Assembly (NCBI GenBank): GCA_948146395.1
Contig: OX411559.1
Coordinates: forward strand, 4,574,501-4,638,500
Direction of reading: 5' to 3'
Length of the DNA stretch: 64,000 nt
DNA from: Fragum whitleyi
Taxonomy: Eukaryota > Mollusca > Bivalvia > Cardiida > Cardiidae
The first letter of the stretch is position 1; each line of letters starts with the position of its first letter. Positions 1-11,702 of the stretch are shown here, piece by piece. Both the position numbers and the translations under genes were made by a program. A model generated the notes under the pieces. It was not told the DNA's origin. It saw only the letters and a program-made list of their open reading frames with translations, and did not search any database.

Positions 1-46
1 TTACTAGTTATATGAATAGATATTCAATGGCTATTTAATGCTAACG

Positions 47-72
47 GTTTTGTTTTGTTTTGTTTTGTTTTT
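47..72. repeat. (TTTTG)n microsatellite
   Basis: Four to five tandem copies of a T-rich pentamer. Positions 73-558 show nothing coding. A short stretch at 200-216 resembles the family K end (GGAGGTATGAAAC). Confidence 0.8.
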
Positions 73-558
73 AACGAAGAAAATGTACTTGATTTGTTTA
101 TTCGTATTTAGGTGTTATTTCTATTTCATTTATTTGATCATCACAAAAAATTAAAACATCGTATTTTTGAAGAAAAAGAATGAAGCTAATTTTTAATACA
201 TGGAGGTATGAAACCTAAAAAATCAATTATGCTATGTATAACCTCGAATCGGATTTGTACAAATATATTATTGTATCAGAGGATATGCCTCCATTAATAA
301 GAAATGAATGCCCCATTTATTTCCTATTTGCAACATCGATCAAAAACAAATATCTAACCAGATTTTAGGAGTTACTATTGTGCTTCTTTGTACGCTAAAT
401 TTGAAAAAAGTTCGTGCTCAAGACTTTTTAGGAGGGGGATATGAAACATATTTTCAGCCAAATCAGAGAGCTTGTTTTCAATGGGAATGATGAAAATGAG
501 ATTGCGTTTTCTCGCGATTCTTGTCTCGGAGACAGACCACTGTAACATTGTAACAATC

Positions 559-981
559 TTTCTTTAATGCTTTTCGGTTGTTTATCGAAAAATAACGGTA
601 GATTCTCACTTAATAATCTCACCGCAAAAGCAGTGAAATAATCAAAATTTTATACCCTGCTTTTGTGCATTTCTCCCTATCTGACGTCATCTATGCGGGG
701 CAAAATAAGTGACGTCACAATGAACGTTGCATAGCAATCACGCGCAAAATGACACGCTTTACGAAAATATGTCTTAGAAATTTCACTTTTTGTCTCAAAT
801 TGCATTAAAGAAATAGAATAATCGTTTGTTTTTAGTGTAAGATCGATTTATATTTCATTCGTGAACAACAGAAGCTATATTTTCACTCGTGGCTCTGCCA
901 CTCGTGAAAATATAGCTTTTGTTGTTCACTCAATGAAATATACATCGATCTTACACTGAAACAAACGATTATCCTCTATAT
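559..981 (+). mobile_element. Family A copy 1, hairpin-tailed non-autonomous element
   Basis: About 420 bp, shared almost end to end with 12960-13383 and partly with 25522-25865 and (minus) 22335-22588. The 5' part begins CTTTAATGCTTTTCGG and contains a small inverted repeat around TTATCACTTGATAA-type sequence. The middle carries two full CRE palindromes (TGACGTCA at 682-689 and 710-717). The last ~150 bp form a long hairpin (arms about 821-893 and 905-974) with loop GGCTCTGCC. It ends in CCTCTATAT, as other copies do. There is no ORF. The hairpin end could suggest a rolling-circle or fold-back element, but no transposase class is proved. Confidence 0.75.
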
Positions 982-1438
982 CTTTTCTGCAGTCCCCTGT
1001 GGGTGTTATTAGCGTTTATCAGAAACGCCAATCAGCGAACGCGGGAAAACCTATTATAATTAAAACGGATACTAGTGGCACGCGCTCCTGCCATTCAGCC
1101 ATTGGTTTTTGATGGATATTGAATATTTTATACCGAAATACATTTCCCAGATGGGCCGGTTATGCAATTTTTTTCTGAGATAACTTATGCATGTAGTTTG
1201 ACCGCGGGTCACTCGGGTAATTTATTCGTATTTTGAGTGGAGCAGGTTTTCGTCTGCTGTTTTTGCATTATAATTTAATTAGGGGCCCGCTCACACCTGA
1301 CACGACCTGTAACAAAGATATCAGGCCCTCGTAACCCCTTATCTAATGTTACGTTATTACGACGGCGGCTCTGAGATCATTAGATATGTAGCTGCTTTCC
1401 TATAGTTGTAAATCTATATTTTTTGACGATGAACGATT
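982..1438. other. Non-coding stretch with CCAAT-like motifs
   Basis: No ORF of note. Two NF-Y-like sites are visible (GCCAATCAGCG near 1029 and CCATTGG near 1099). It leads into the LINE-like fragment and could be old LINE sequence or unrelated DNA. Confidence 0.3.
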
Positions 1439-1894
1439 TTGTTCAGTACGGATACCGATTTTTCCAGATTTAAACACCTACAGCCAAATAGAGAACCCGG
1501 GTCAATAGTTTGGAAAATGGCTGATACGACCGAGTCCTTGAAAAATGCATTCGCGGTATCACAACTAATTGTAACCAAACCAAACCCCTCATATTATGTT
1601 TGTAATTTCTATGAAAATATTTTATACACTACGGACCAAGCCGCCCATTTGACGGCATCTTGCCCAGAAACCAATAATTTAAGAACGAATTTTTTAAATT
1701 CAATCAGAATCAATAACGGAGAAGTTTTCCACTCCGAATTATCGAGCATGATCGACAATGACGAACTTTTTCTTTTAACGATTCTCGGAAAACTCCCTGA
1801 CTCTTACCTGAACGACCATAAACTATTCATTCACTCATGCTTAAAATACGTGAGAACAATTATATGCAGTTTTATGGCTGATTTTCACGCATGA
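1439..1894 (+). pseudogene. LINE-like C-terminal fragment (reverse-transcriptase protein tail)
   Basis: An open frame of about 150 codons ends in TGA at 1892-1894; the first ATG is at 1517. The segment HLTASCPETNNLRTNFL and the later DELFLLTILGK and CLKYVR resemble the Cys/His tail of non-LTR retrotransposon ORF2 proteins, where a His-x4-Cys-Pro precedes an LR-x-x-(L/F) helix. The upstream Cys pair of that finger is incomplete (one Cys in YYVCNFY). No reverse-transcriptase domain lies upstream, so this is a 5'-truncated copy. A ~500-bp 3' untranslated region ending in an (AATA)n tail follows, and part of it recurs at 45945-46260. An unrelated host ORF is possible but less likely. Confidence 0.45.
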
Positions 1895-2425
1895 GTGTAT
1901 CTATATTGATCCAGGTATCTATATTGATTCATAATCCTTTCATAATTTCTAATGTTAGTATAAAGCTGCACACATAAGTAACATCGGTTTGAGGATGTGT
2001 GCCAGGATCAGAGTGCAAGGTATTGTACTACGAACCATGGCAGAGCATCTTCAAATCAGAGACACGTCACAATGTTTTCACTAGCTCTCATGTCCGTGTA
2101 AATATGTTTTCTTTTGTTATTCTTTACTATGTATTTCATGTATAGGTGTATTTTCAAAACTGAGCTCTGACCTAGGCGTTGAGTCCATTACCATAGGTTT
2201 ATGAGTAAACCTTCAGATCTGAGACAAGCACTTAGTTTCATTTGAAGGGTGATTTGTATCTTTTTTATGTTTGTTTTATCAATTTTGAAGCAATAGCACG
2301 GAAATTTAACCGTTAAAAGTAGATTTCACGGCTCACCGTTCAAAATCTACCTATAATGTTATTTATTTATCGTAATCTCCAGTGTATTGGGGGAAATAAA
2401 GAGAATAAATAAATAAATAAACATT
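1895..2425 (+). mobile_element. LINE 3' UTR with (AATA)n tail
   Basis: This follows the LINE-like stop codon. Segments TATAGGTGTATTTT (about 2143) and GATTTCACGGCT (about 2323) recur in reverse orientation at 45945-46260. The element ends in GGGGGAAATAAAGAG followed by (AATA)4-5 at about 2400-2421, a typical LINE 3' end. Confidence 0.55.
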
Positions 2426-3813
2426 TATTACATCTTTTTTCAGTAACATTAAAAATGAGGGTTTGTGTTGTTGTTATTGTTGTTGTTGTAGTAGTTTTTG
2501 TTTTTTATTAGATCTGTATTTATGGAAGCTCAGTTTTGTGAAATTAATGCCTACTAACTACATATTGACTGCAAACATGATAGGCGTTCAAAATTAGGTG
2601 AGCCCATTTGTTATATTTTTAAACGTCAGCAAACGCTTTGGAATCCTGAACACGAGGTTCTTTTTGAAAATAATACACCTTTTTAATACCTGTTTTAGGA
2701 CTGTTACTTAACATACAATAATTTATCATTTCGGATTCTTTTATTGAAAGCAAGCGTTCTGATTGACTGAAAATTTGGTTTCATACCACAATAAAAAGAA
2801 GTCCATTCAGATCCGTGCTGAAAATTTTGACGGAAGCTGTTAGCACATCAGGGCCCGAGATTATAAAACGTTCTCAACTGAGAATTTTCCCAATTTTAAA
2901 AATTAAATAAAATGTATGAATATAAAAGATAATATTATAAAGTTGTTATTTGAAATAACTTGTGAATATTATGTTTTATGTTCATACATTTATTATAGAA
3001 TTACAACAGAATTGTCGCCTTAATCTGTAGTTGAAATTTGAGAAAAAAACTAAGTTGAGTCTGGGAAAAGGATTATTATCTTGAAGTCAGATATTTAAAA
3101 GTGATTTCTTACAAAATTAAGCCGAAAAGATAAAAACAAATAATTGTGCTATAGTGTTTGAATTTAATGCAAACTATTTTCTTCCTATATTGAAGCCAAA
3201 GTTATTTTTTTAATCAACAAACTGAACATGAAAATACGTTTAATATTTATTCAATCAGGTCAGTGATAATTTCACTGATACCAAATATAATGTTCTTCGA
3301 TAAAACCTTAGCATACTAATGTAATGTATGCTACATACAGCGTGGTTAAGTTTTTAAATTCATGCCGACATGGATGGATAAATATTGAATGTGTGTAATT
3401 ATTGTAATAAGAAGAAACCTGGGGTCTGATTTACCTAACATCTTACAATCATTATTTGGATAAGTCAAAATATAAAGTTGCTTCTACTATAGTAGCTTAA
3501 TATGGAATTCTGACATGCATTATCTAATTGAAACCGTCCTTTAAAGACGATTCCAATGAGATAGTGCAAGTCAGAATCCAACAGTAAATGAAAACACAAG
3601 GTACGATTTGTGATTTTGACCTACAATTATTTTTTTTTATTTTCCTAAGAAGTCTACTAAAACGGAAGTGAAAAAAATTGTCTCTAAAGTGAGATATCTT
3701 TTTCACGAAGAATTTGAAATCTGTGCCCGGCCGAAATATTTATTTCAAGGAACCATTTTATAATACTTGGACCATTTAAAGATAATTTTACTTTTTTTTT
3801 CAAAGTAACTTTA

Positions 3814-3814
<1 letters not shown>
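2426..3814. other. No gene seen; AT-rich
   Basis: Contains a (GTT)n tract at about 2463-2487, a W-like fragment near 2583-2680 and the fold-back listed at 2904-2993. No recognisable exon. Confidence 0.5.
2904..2993. repeat. AT-rich fold-back
   Basis: Arms of about 42 bp with few mismatches (outer ends ATAAAATGTATGAATATAAA and its inverse) meet at TTATTTGAAATAA. It could form a cruciform or hairpin. No other copy was seen in the window. Confidence 0.75.
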
Positions 3815-3854
<40 letters not shown>

Positions 3855-3974
3855 GAACAAAAGTAAGAAACGCCTGTTTAAAGTTTCATCTTGAGCCATG
3901 CTCTTTCGACCTGTAATATTTCTACTCAGCGATCAGAGTGAAAAAAAAACAAAAAAAAAAAAAAAAAAAAAAAA
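3815..3974. repeat. Two poly(A) runs
   Basis: A39 at 3815-3853, and A9-C-A24 at 3941-3974. Neither is preceded by a recognisable retrogene or SINE body, so their origin is open. Confidence 0.85.
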
Positions 3975-5134
3975 CGCAGCGTTTAGTCAAGACAATTGTT
4001 CAGAACGCAAGTGCATTTGTTAAGTGGAGATTTTTTCTCGAAGTTTTCCTACTATTCTCAACGCAAGAGTTTTCTTAAAAGGCTAAAAATAAAAAAGAGG
4101 AAAATGTTATAATTCAGTTCATCAAGTGTCGGTTGACAAACACAATCAAAACTGATTTAATAATATTGTCTTATGATTGGCTGTACGTGCAGGGTCAATT
4201 ATGGTGCCCCGCGTAATAAATAAAATAAAAAGCGAAAGCTGTAATTTACGGGAAACCAATAAATAATGGCGCATCCCGTACTGGTGCCCGGCTAATGAAT
4301 GTAATCAAAGTCAAAGAAGCAGCTTTATGAGTTTTTGTACGATTTGTTACGTGTAACGTAATTATTGGTTACCCGCTAATAAACAAATGGACGCTGTCCG
4401 TTTCGACGTGTTTTCGCCGCCCTTTTCAACAATTTTCTTCTGGTTTCGCTTAAGGATAAGTTTTACGTTTATCGCTTTGTCAAATGAAAGAAGGTGTGCA
4501 TCATAGGGATATTTGTGGATGTTTGTTCCTAGGAATTTACATTAAACGTTCCCTCAAATCCCGATACTGAAGAACCAAGTCCCCTACAATCCCCGAACAA
4601 ATAAGCCTCAGAAAACACAATGTAAAATGAAGAAGTTTATTTCAATGAGCAATTACTTCATTGGCCACAATGGTTTCTTTCTAAAGGGCAAAGGTCATTT
4701 TTTACGAAATAAAGAACTACTGTCTGCTCCTTTTTTTAATTTGGTCTAATTATTATCTTTTTTGTCGTTCGTAAATGGATAAAACATCCAGACTTCATTT
4801 TTTCGTATTTCATGGATTCTAATACAGTTTTCAGTTTATTCAATAAGTTCACTTATTGCAATAGAATTTTAGACTGACATTAACTTAGAGATTAACTTAG
4901 AGATGAGCCATGTATTATCAAACGTGCTCATGGAAATTCAAAATGCTAGATTATGCAATTTAATTTCACAATGATAATTACAAAATAGGATTAAGATATG
5001 TCTAAATAAGGGAAAACTCGTAAACAAAGCCTTTGAACAGCGTATAAGATGTTCATTCCATTTCTTTTATTCATCTGAAGGAAGTTGACTCGTAAAAGTT
5101 TCTAACGACAGTACAGCGACGATATTTCACCCGA
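3975..5134. other. No gene seen; weak ~83-bp repeats near 4200-4390
   Basis: GGTGCCCCGCGTAATAAA (about 4201), GGTGCCCGGCTAATGAA (about 4282) and GGTTACCCGCTAATAAA (about 4367) are spaced 81-85 bp apart, which suggests a degenerate three-unit tandem repeat. Nothing else was seen. Confidence 0.4.
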
Positions 5135-5290
5135 GCCACCAGCTGCCAATCCCACTTTGGCGTACTATTCGTTCATTGGTGGGATGCATATGACTTTTGT
5201 CACAAGAACTTTTGTCAAAACATGAAATGTTGGATGAAAGATGGCCGCGCCGGGATTCGAACCCATGATCACGATTGAGCTAGCCGGACT
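5135..5290 (-). mobile_element. tRNA-derived SINE fragment
   Basis: On the minus strand, GGCTAGCTCAATCG (A-box-like) is followed after a shortened spacer by GGGTTCGAATCCCG, a good B-box/T-loop. The anticodon arm is missing, so this is not a working tRNA. The downstream body has no similarity to the (ATTG)n-tailed SINEs elsewhere in the window, so it is a different family. Confidence 0.6.
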
Positions 5291-5326
5291 GGACATGAAC
5301 TTTAAAAAAAAATGGTATAGTTAAAA

Positions 5327-5740
5327 ACATAGTGAAATTGACAAGGTGAAGGATTAAGGAATGTTTTTGGAGTGATATTGAATGAGTCAGATGAGCGAGT
5401 TTTAAGTGAAATTTAAGGGAGGTAGTCTAATAACGCTAATTTTGTTCAGGATAAACAAAATTAGCGATATTCATTACCTCCCTTTAATAAAATGTACATA
5501 TAAGGTCTATAAATAGCTTCCCTTTTCTCCAAGAACCAATCAAACGCTTAAAATTTCAACAATGATATTGAAATGGAGATTTATTTCAAGCTTAATTCAT
5601 CTTGATGTAGTTGTGGATCATATCTTTTATGTGGTATTGAGCGTTTTTGAATATATTGAGTGAATAATCGAAATGAATGAATGGAGCGATGAGTGAGCGA
5701 TTTAGAATAGTTTAAATTGAGAAGTAGTGAGTGGTTAAAA
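5327..5740 (+). mobile_element. Family I copy 1 (MITE)
   Basis: About 410 bp. The left end reads CATAGTGAAATTGACAAGG; the right end is eroded. A central palindrome (GGGAGGTAGT ... ATTACCTCCC, about 5416-5495) surrounds AACAAAATTAGCGATA. The full-length relatives are 31392-31796 (+) and 13834-14246 (-). Confidence 0.75.
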
Positions 5741-7383
5741 TGGTGGTTTGATCAACTCACTGCTAATGGAGGCTCAGACATGATCAGAAGTGCATGCCTA
5801 CAGCCAACAATTTATTCAAAAGTAGTTAAATTCTAAACTGATTCTAAACTGATGAAAAAGCGATGTTGGATTATGAAAATGGTAAAATGGGGGGGGGGGG
5901 TTAAGTGCCGACAAAACCTGGGCTTCAGTCGAAGGGTTTTTTTCCCGAGGGGCCTTTATTGCATTTTTTTCGGTTTTGTAGATTTCGCAAATCAAATTTG
6001 ACGCCAGATTTTGCGCCTATTAATTGAAAGTCAGCACATATTTTGCAACTGGTGGCATTCAGAACATCGCTCAGATTTTTCCGTAAACTGGAAAGTACCT
6101 CGGACGTAAGTGTAGTCATTTTGAGTCACCTTTTACGATATTTGGCTTCTCAGTGGTAGTACTTCGGTTATTAACACGCCTGAAGAAAATCAAATTTTGT
6201 TAATTCTTTCTGACGGTTTGTGGAGATCTTTTGGGCATATTATAATTTGATGATAAAACGCAGGAAACACTGAGTTTTGTTATCAAATTATAAAATGCCC
6301 AATTATAATTCTGATTTGATTTTGATTTTCGCTACTTCATATTTAGTAATGTTTGCGACGTCATAAAAACCAACGTGAATATGACGCGCTTTGATGGCTC
6401 TCTACTTATTATTCCCGAGAATCGGCGAATGTTCCTGATTGGGCTGGTGGATAACCGGTCAGACCCAAAACCGGATTTAGGGCCTTCTTTGTTCGATCTA
6501 AAATTGTACTCTTTTCCGGGGCTGTGGTAGGTTATGCAGTGATGTTTGATCTTTGACCTTTTTTAGCTCTTCATTTTCATTCGATATTTTTTCTTAAAAT
6601 GGAAAAAAATCTAGGTAAAATCCCTTCAGCTTTCAGGCCAGTCAAGCTTTAGTAAAGGTACCGTCTTTTTTCCACCAATGAAGTGGACATTTAATTTGTG
6701 TACGACCCCCATCCGTTATCAATCCTTCCCGAAAAGGAAATCGTACGCAGAGAAGATCAAAACAAGCATTAAATCAAAGAAGCGATGCAAAACTAAGTAG
6801 AAATACAAAAATCAAAGTGCTGTCAGCACTGTAAATCGTACATCATTGAGAGGCTGGGATAGTGCAATAGTTCGCCAATCAAAAGGGCTCAAATTTGGAC
6901 AATAAGACTTGGTAAAATCTTTAAATTTGTGAGTTTTTTGTCTTAACAATCCATCTTTTCGAGGACATCGCCAGCTCGTCCAACCTCGTGGGTCCGATTT
7001 TGAAAGTTTGCTGATTCGATAGCCCTCTGCTAGTCTAAATTATTTCTTAGCAGATTTTTACGTTGTTATAATGAGCACGCGCCAAGCTAAAAGCTTGTCT
7101 GTTAATATTATTCCTCTCTCTATAGAGTTTAAAAGCCTGTTTTGCAACAAACATTTTTCGTTAAACTATTTACAATTTTGATTACCAACATGTTTGTATT
7201 TCAAGCATTGGGTTTTCCCAAATATTGTAAATGCATTTTCCCTCAAGAAACACGTGAAATCGCCAACTATGCTATTTATATATTTGGTTTCTGACCAATC
7301 GATTAAATCTAGCAGCACTCTATGATTATTCATGAGTTGTTCTAAAAAAAGGTCGCTCTTACTGCTACAGTTGTACAATTTAT
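5741..7383. other. No gene seen
   Basis: Holds a G12 run at 5889-5900 and the hairpin listed at 6233-6300. Short open frames here have no recognisable content. Confidence 0.5.
6233..6300. repeat. Hairpin, ~28-bp arms
   Basis: GGGCATATTATAATTTGAT and its inverse ATCAAATTATAAAATGCCC flank a loop around CAGGAAACACTG. Probably the terminal hairpin of an unidentified element. Confidence 0.7.
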
Positions 7384-7475
7384 AGTGAGGCGTCAAAGAT
7401 CAATTTTACATTGAAAATGATAGGCAATAACGGTTTCTCGAAACTCACATAAAGTTGCGGAACTATATCCTATAT
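7384..7475 (+). repeat. Family J copy 1
   Basis: About 90 bp, closely matching 17496-17588 (core CAAAGATCAATTTTACATTG). Only two copies are present and the class is unknown. Confidence 0.65.
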
Positions 7476-8383
7476 CAGTTTATCGTATGTTTTTGTCGTT
7501 TTTTTTTTTTGTTGTTGTTGAATAATTTTTCTTCATACTCAAATTTGAATTTAATGAAAATAGGATTGGAGCGTGATCAGAGTGCTCATTGAAATCAAAT
7601 ATTTCAAAATTACAAAATTATTTCTTCTTGTTAACACATGCGAAAAAAAGTAAACTTCCCACGCTCCCTGTTTGAGTGCAGACGACTATTGACTAATGCC
7701 AAACAAGTTAATTGACACATTTCGAGCAGACGATGTCCATCTGAATTTACACGTGGTCTGAATTTACGCGTGGGTTTTGACCGCGTGATAATCAAAACAG
7801 AATTTGATTGGTTGTCAGCCCTACAACTGGTAAATGACCGTTCGAGAAAGTTCAGAGCAGTAATATTGTAAGTGCTACAAATTAATTATACAGTTAACCT
7901 ATTGTACGTTTCAACTCCTTTACTCAACCGAAAATCTTGTTATAAACACTGAAAATACTAACTGGTAATTACTAAAAGCGAAAATTACATCAAATTTTGT
8001 ATTAGCCTCTTCTCTATTTGTCGAAAAGTAAATAAGGTATAAACAAAGTTTGTAGATTGTGACTGAAAAGGCCGTTTCTTCGGTGTTTGAAAACACATAA
8101 TTTGGTTTGAACACATTGCTCAGAAGATAATGGTAAAAATGTACTGGGTCAAACAGACTGGATTTCTGAAAAACGGTAGATATAAATCTACTGCTTCGCA
8201 GTACGATTTAATAAGCGCACAGGTCACTATTTTACACCCAAAAGTAACGTTAAAATGTCACACTACTTTTTCTAACGGATCTACTTTTCAAATGACCTCC
8301 GGAAGTAAATTCCAGTGAGGTCCCCAACTTTCTTTTTCCCCCGGAAGGCCACGCTGAAGTGATTGTGCGTGCAAATGTATAAA
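7476..8383. other. No gene seen
   Basis: A T-rich/GTT tract lies at about 7500-7520. Small open frames (7920-8114 minus, 8130-8318 plus) show no domain or splice context. Confidence 0.5.
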
Positions 8384-8675
8384 ATCTGAGTTAGGAAATG
8401 AGTCCAAAGTAGACTAAAGTTGCACGTACAACTGCTTAGAAAATCGTAGAATGTTTAAAGACACCAGCTTAGTTTTCGTGCTCGATCAAAAAATTTCAAA
8501 TTAAAAAATAAATCAAAAAAATCTAAGTTAGGAAATGAGTTCAAAATAAACTAAAGGTACACGTACAATTTTCAACTGCTAAAAAAATCGTAGAATGTTT
8601 AAACACGCGAGCTTGGTTTTCGTGCTCGATCAAAAAGTTTGAATTTTGAAAAAAAAAAAAAAAAAAAAAAAAAAA
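8384..8675 (+). repeat. Two-unit tandem duplication (~137 bp) plus poly(A)
   Basis: Unit 1 starts at 8384 and unit 2 at 8521. Both contain GTTAGGAAATGAGT, ATCGTAGAATGTTTAAA and CGTGCTCGATCAAAAA. Unit 2 runs into an A27 tract (8649-8675). Confidence 0.8.
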
Positions 8676-9256
8676 TAGTGCGCGCGCGTATAATCTTAAG
8701 AAATCCTAGGAACGCATATGCAGGTCACTTCTTAGAGATATCGTTTGCAAATAACAAAGAGAATAGACTCTACGTTCGGTATAACATAACGCTCAAAAAC
8801 GTTTCAAAACGGCACTCCGTTTTGCACTTATACTAACAGGGAAAGCCGTAAGTTAAAAGAAATGTTTATTATTGTTTACCATCAAAAAGAAATGAACTAT
8901 TTCAATTTCTGAGTTATTCCGAGTGTCAATTTTGTAAGAAAATATAAAAATATAAAAATTTTAATAATATATAACATTTGCAAAACACCTAGTTAAAACA
9001 TATTATTGAGTTCGATCTTTCAGTTAAAGAAAAGAATCGTCGAAAAAATGTCGATAAAAAGGGTTTTATTTGAGTGGGTTAGGTATTTTATTGCAGTTCA
9101 AAAGGTCGTGTTTGCTGACCAAAAAAGCAAACTGGACTTTGTTTTTCTACTGATAACGACGGTCAATATTTGGCATGATCACTTATCTTCGGACTTACAA
9201 AATATATTGATCTGATTTTATTATGGAGCACCTCCCTTAACCCTCATGATACTTTT
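8676..9256. other. No gene seen
   Basis: AT-rich sequence with short open frames that lack coding character. Confidence 0.5.
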
Positions 9257-9504
9257 GTGACCCGTCACGCAGAAAGGGACCACCCCAATGAATAATTGAA
9301 AAAAAGGTTTGGAACAAGCATAGGTCAACCAGGAGACAGAAATCGGAACTTAAAACTTAGGGAAGTATAATAATTATTGTAGATTCAGAAAACGTCTTTG
9401 TCAAGTAAGATTTCGACCCTGGTCAGTCTGCGCGAATCGCGCAGTCTGACCAGGTTCGACACTTCACGCACTACCCACATGGCCCCTTTCGCGTGACGGG
9501 TCAC
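9257..9504. mobile_element. Family C copy 1 (MITE)
   Basis: 248 bp bounded by GTGACCCGTCACGC and GCGTGACGGGTCAC inverted repeats (about 26 bp with the adjoining AAGGGACCA). An inner palindrome at about 9414-9461 (TCGACCCTGGTCAGTCTGCG and its inverse) is also present in 22854-23111. No ORF. Confidence 0.85.
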
Positions 9505-9576
9505 ATTTAAAGAAAAACCCTAAGACATATACGATGTCAAAGGTTTCACGTGTATCAAATTGCTTAATCACCAAAT

Positions 9577-9690
9577 ACCATCTTCATTTCATTGAGGTAT
9601 GAAACTAAAAATCTGATAATACTCTATGAATACGCGAAGTCTTTCGCGTATACATACAATATGATTAGGATTTAAGATTAATACCTAAAT
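9577..9690. repeat. Family K fold-back, degenerate
   Basis: Starts ATTGAGGTATGAAACTAAA, as in the palindromic copies at 33262-33412 and 58053-58192. An inner hairpin, TACGCGAAGTCTTTCGCGTA, is present. The right arm is eroded. Confidence 0.6.
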
Positions 9691-9856
9691 GAATTGAAAA
9701 AATATTTTTCACTTATTATTCTGAAGTAAAAACTATAAAAGCGTAAAGATTTCTCCATAGAAAGACAGTTTTCTAGCGGGACTACTCCGTTCTCATGCTG
9801 ACAAACTAGCCAAGTATTCAAACTTGTTTTCATCCTCGAATAAAACCAACGTTTCA

Positions 9857-10057
9857 GACCGACCGACCGACCGACCGATCGATCGATCGATCGATCGATC
9901 GATCGATCGATTGATTGATTGATTGATTGAGTTTTTTTTCAGTTACATCGCAGAGGCTCTAGCACCTTACAATGCATTCCTGGTATTTCTCTCACCAGTA
10001 CTACCACCAGTACTACCACCACATCCTTTCCTTGCCTTCAGCTGCTATCTCACATAG
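9857..10057 (-). mobile_element. (ATTG)n-tailed tRNA-SINE, 5'-truncated copy
   Basis: The body at 9930-10057 matches the 3' half of the SINE at 19603-19862 (AATACCAGGAATCCATTGT-type sequence and GGTGCTCCAGC on the opposite strand). The tail at 9857-9928 changes stepwise on the + strand: five GACC, eight GATC, five GATT. The tRNA head is missing. Confidence 0.8.
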
Positions 10058-10100
10058 GTACTTTACTTGAATAAAGTATATTCTGTTCTGTTCTTTTTCA
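10058..10100 (+). mobile_element. LINE 3' end with (TTCTG)n tail
   Basis: TTTACTTGAATAAAGTATAT followed by TTCTG repeats resembles the 3' terminus of molluscan LINEs. It is only about 40 bp, so this is tentative. Confidence 0.4.
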
Positions 10101-10135
10101 TGACCTTAATCAATGATGAAGTTACTATAGGGTTT

Positions 10136-10263
10136 ATTCACGTTTTTGAAGGCGTTAACATTTGCAGAGGTCCGAAAATGGTTTTAAGCCCAAGTGCAAA
10201 GCAAGAGAGCGTTAAAGCATAATGAGGGTTTCTGCAAATGTTAACGCCCGAAAAGCGTGAATT
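10136..10263. repeat. Fold-back with ~32-bp arms
   Basis: Arms read GGCGTTAACATTTGCAGA and the inverse TCTGCAAATGTTAACGCC, with flanking TTCACG / CGTGAA. The loop is about 60 bp. Related words (CGTTAAC, TATTGCATAA) recur at 10540-10640, so it may be one side of a larger broken element. Confidence 0.65.
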
Positions 10264-11037
10264 GACGCTATTATTGCATAAAAAGATAGATAAGAGCAAA
10301 ATAATTTCATAGAAACGATATAAAACCAGTAACAAACCTACTTATATGCCGTCATGCATTACACCGTCCATCTTGTTTATACAGACGTTGCTTGGTTAAT
10401 TTATGACGTCACACAATTTAACGCGGGAGTAGGGCAACAACTTTAGGTGTGCTCTATGATAATGTTGGACAAGGAAACTGATAAAGTGTATAGGCCCAGA
10501 CCGAGAATATTTAAGTGAAAAAAGCCGGACGTTAACGGCACGTGAATTTACTTATCAATCCACGTTTTCTCTCGTTAACACCCGGTTTTTGTCCGTTAAC
10601 CACCCGAAAACGCACGTATTATGCAATAATACGCTATTATTTCTCTGGCAATCTAAAAGGAAAAAGACATCGTTCGTGAAAAAGGGCCGATCTCAACATT
10701 TTTCATGAGGGTCGGACTAGCTTAAACTAAACTAAATATACGGTTGTTTCATATTTTTTTTAAACTTGAGACTTTACCATCCCTTCAATTTTCCTGACTA
10801 ACATTTAAAACAAACCTGTTTTTTTCATTAGCAAATGTAACTAGTCAGATTATCAGTTGTCCAAACTGTGAAACAAATGACGCAAATTGCGACTTACATT
10901 TTTTCTAATGTTTTACACTGTTCAAGGACGAAAGGTTGACTAGAAAAATAAATTCCCTATGGAGTAAGATCCATTTGTTTTTCTCTGTGAATCATATTCT
11001 TATCGTTTTGGACATTTCTTGTATATTTCTGTCAGCA
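10264..11037. other. No gene seen
   Basis: A CRE palindrome TGACGTCA lies at 10403-10410. Nothing else was supported. Confidence 0.5.
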
Positions 11038-11315
11038 TAGGCGTAACAAGGATTTTGAAATTTATACGCACTCAGACGGCGACCAACATAGAATTCAAGG
11101 GATATATGGGCGATATGTGGACTGTGACAAAAGATGAATGTCCTCCGTCCGCTCCCCTTTTCTATGATTTGAGCGTCGGTGTATAAACAAAACGTTGTAA
11201 CTACAGCTAGAATAAGCTGTAGTTTCGATGCTATGGTCATTCATCAACGATACGTTTCGAAAGAGGATTTGTTTCTGTTACGCACTTGCGTTATATGCTT
11301 GATGGTAGTTACGCC
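11038..11315 (+). mobile_element. Family D copy 1 (MITE)
   Basis: 278 bp, from AGGCGTAACAAGGATTTTGA to GGTAGTTACGCCC. Short terminal inverted repeats (GGCGTAACTA consensus). An inner palindrome ACTACAGCT...AGCTGTAGT is conserved in all D copies (13434, 22078, 38224, 61235; partial 32603). Confidence 0.8.
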
Positions 11316-11604
11316 CTCGGTCAGTACCGAACCCTGAACATGAACAAATGCTCAAAGCGTGTAATATCTTTAGTGGCAGAGGGTAACACACAAAGACGTC
11401 GTTTTCAAACAAAAATCAAAAATGTCATTTTACATAACTATTTTCAGTGAGAATCACACTATATAATTCATCAAACTTTCAAGTATTCTGTTCCCTCTCA
11501 CCACTCAAATCACTTAATTAAAAAAAAGAGGCCCGAAAGGGACAGTATCGCTCTACTGGCACTAAGCTAATATGATAGAGGATATTGAATGAGTGGTTAT
11601 GGAA
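11316..11604. other. No gene seen
   Basis: Contains GAGGCCCGAAAGGGAC (about 11529), a short inverted motif common at the ends of molluscan repeats. Confidence 0.4.
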
Positions 11605-11702
11605 TACCGAATTTATTTAAACGGGTCATCTATAAACAGATAAAAACGAGGCTGCACCGAGTTTTTATCTGTTTATAGATGACCCGTTAATTAAATTCGG
11701 TA
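11605..11702. repeat. Near-perfect 98-bp palindrome
   Basis: Arms of about 44 bp (TACCGAATTTATTTAAACGG and its inverse outside, ATAAACAGATAAAAAC inside) with loop GAGGCTGCACCGAG. There is strong cruciform potential and little arm divergence. Confidence 0.85.
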
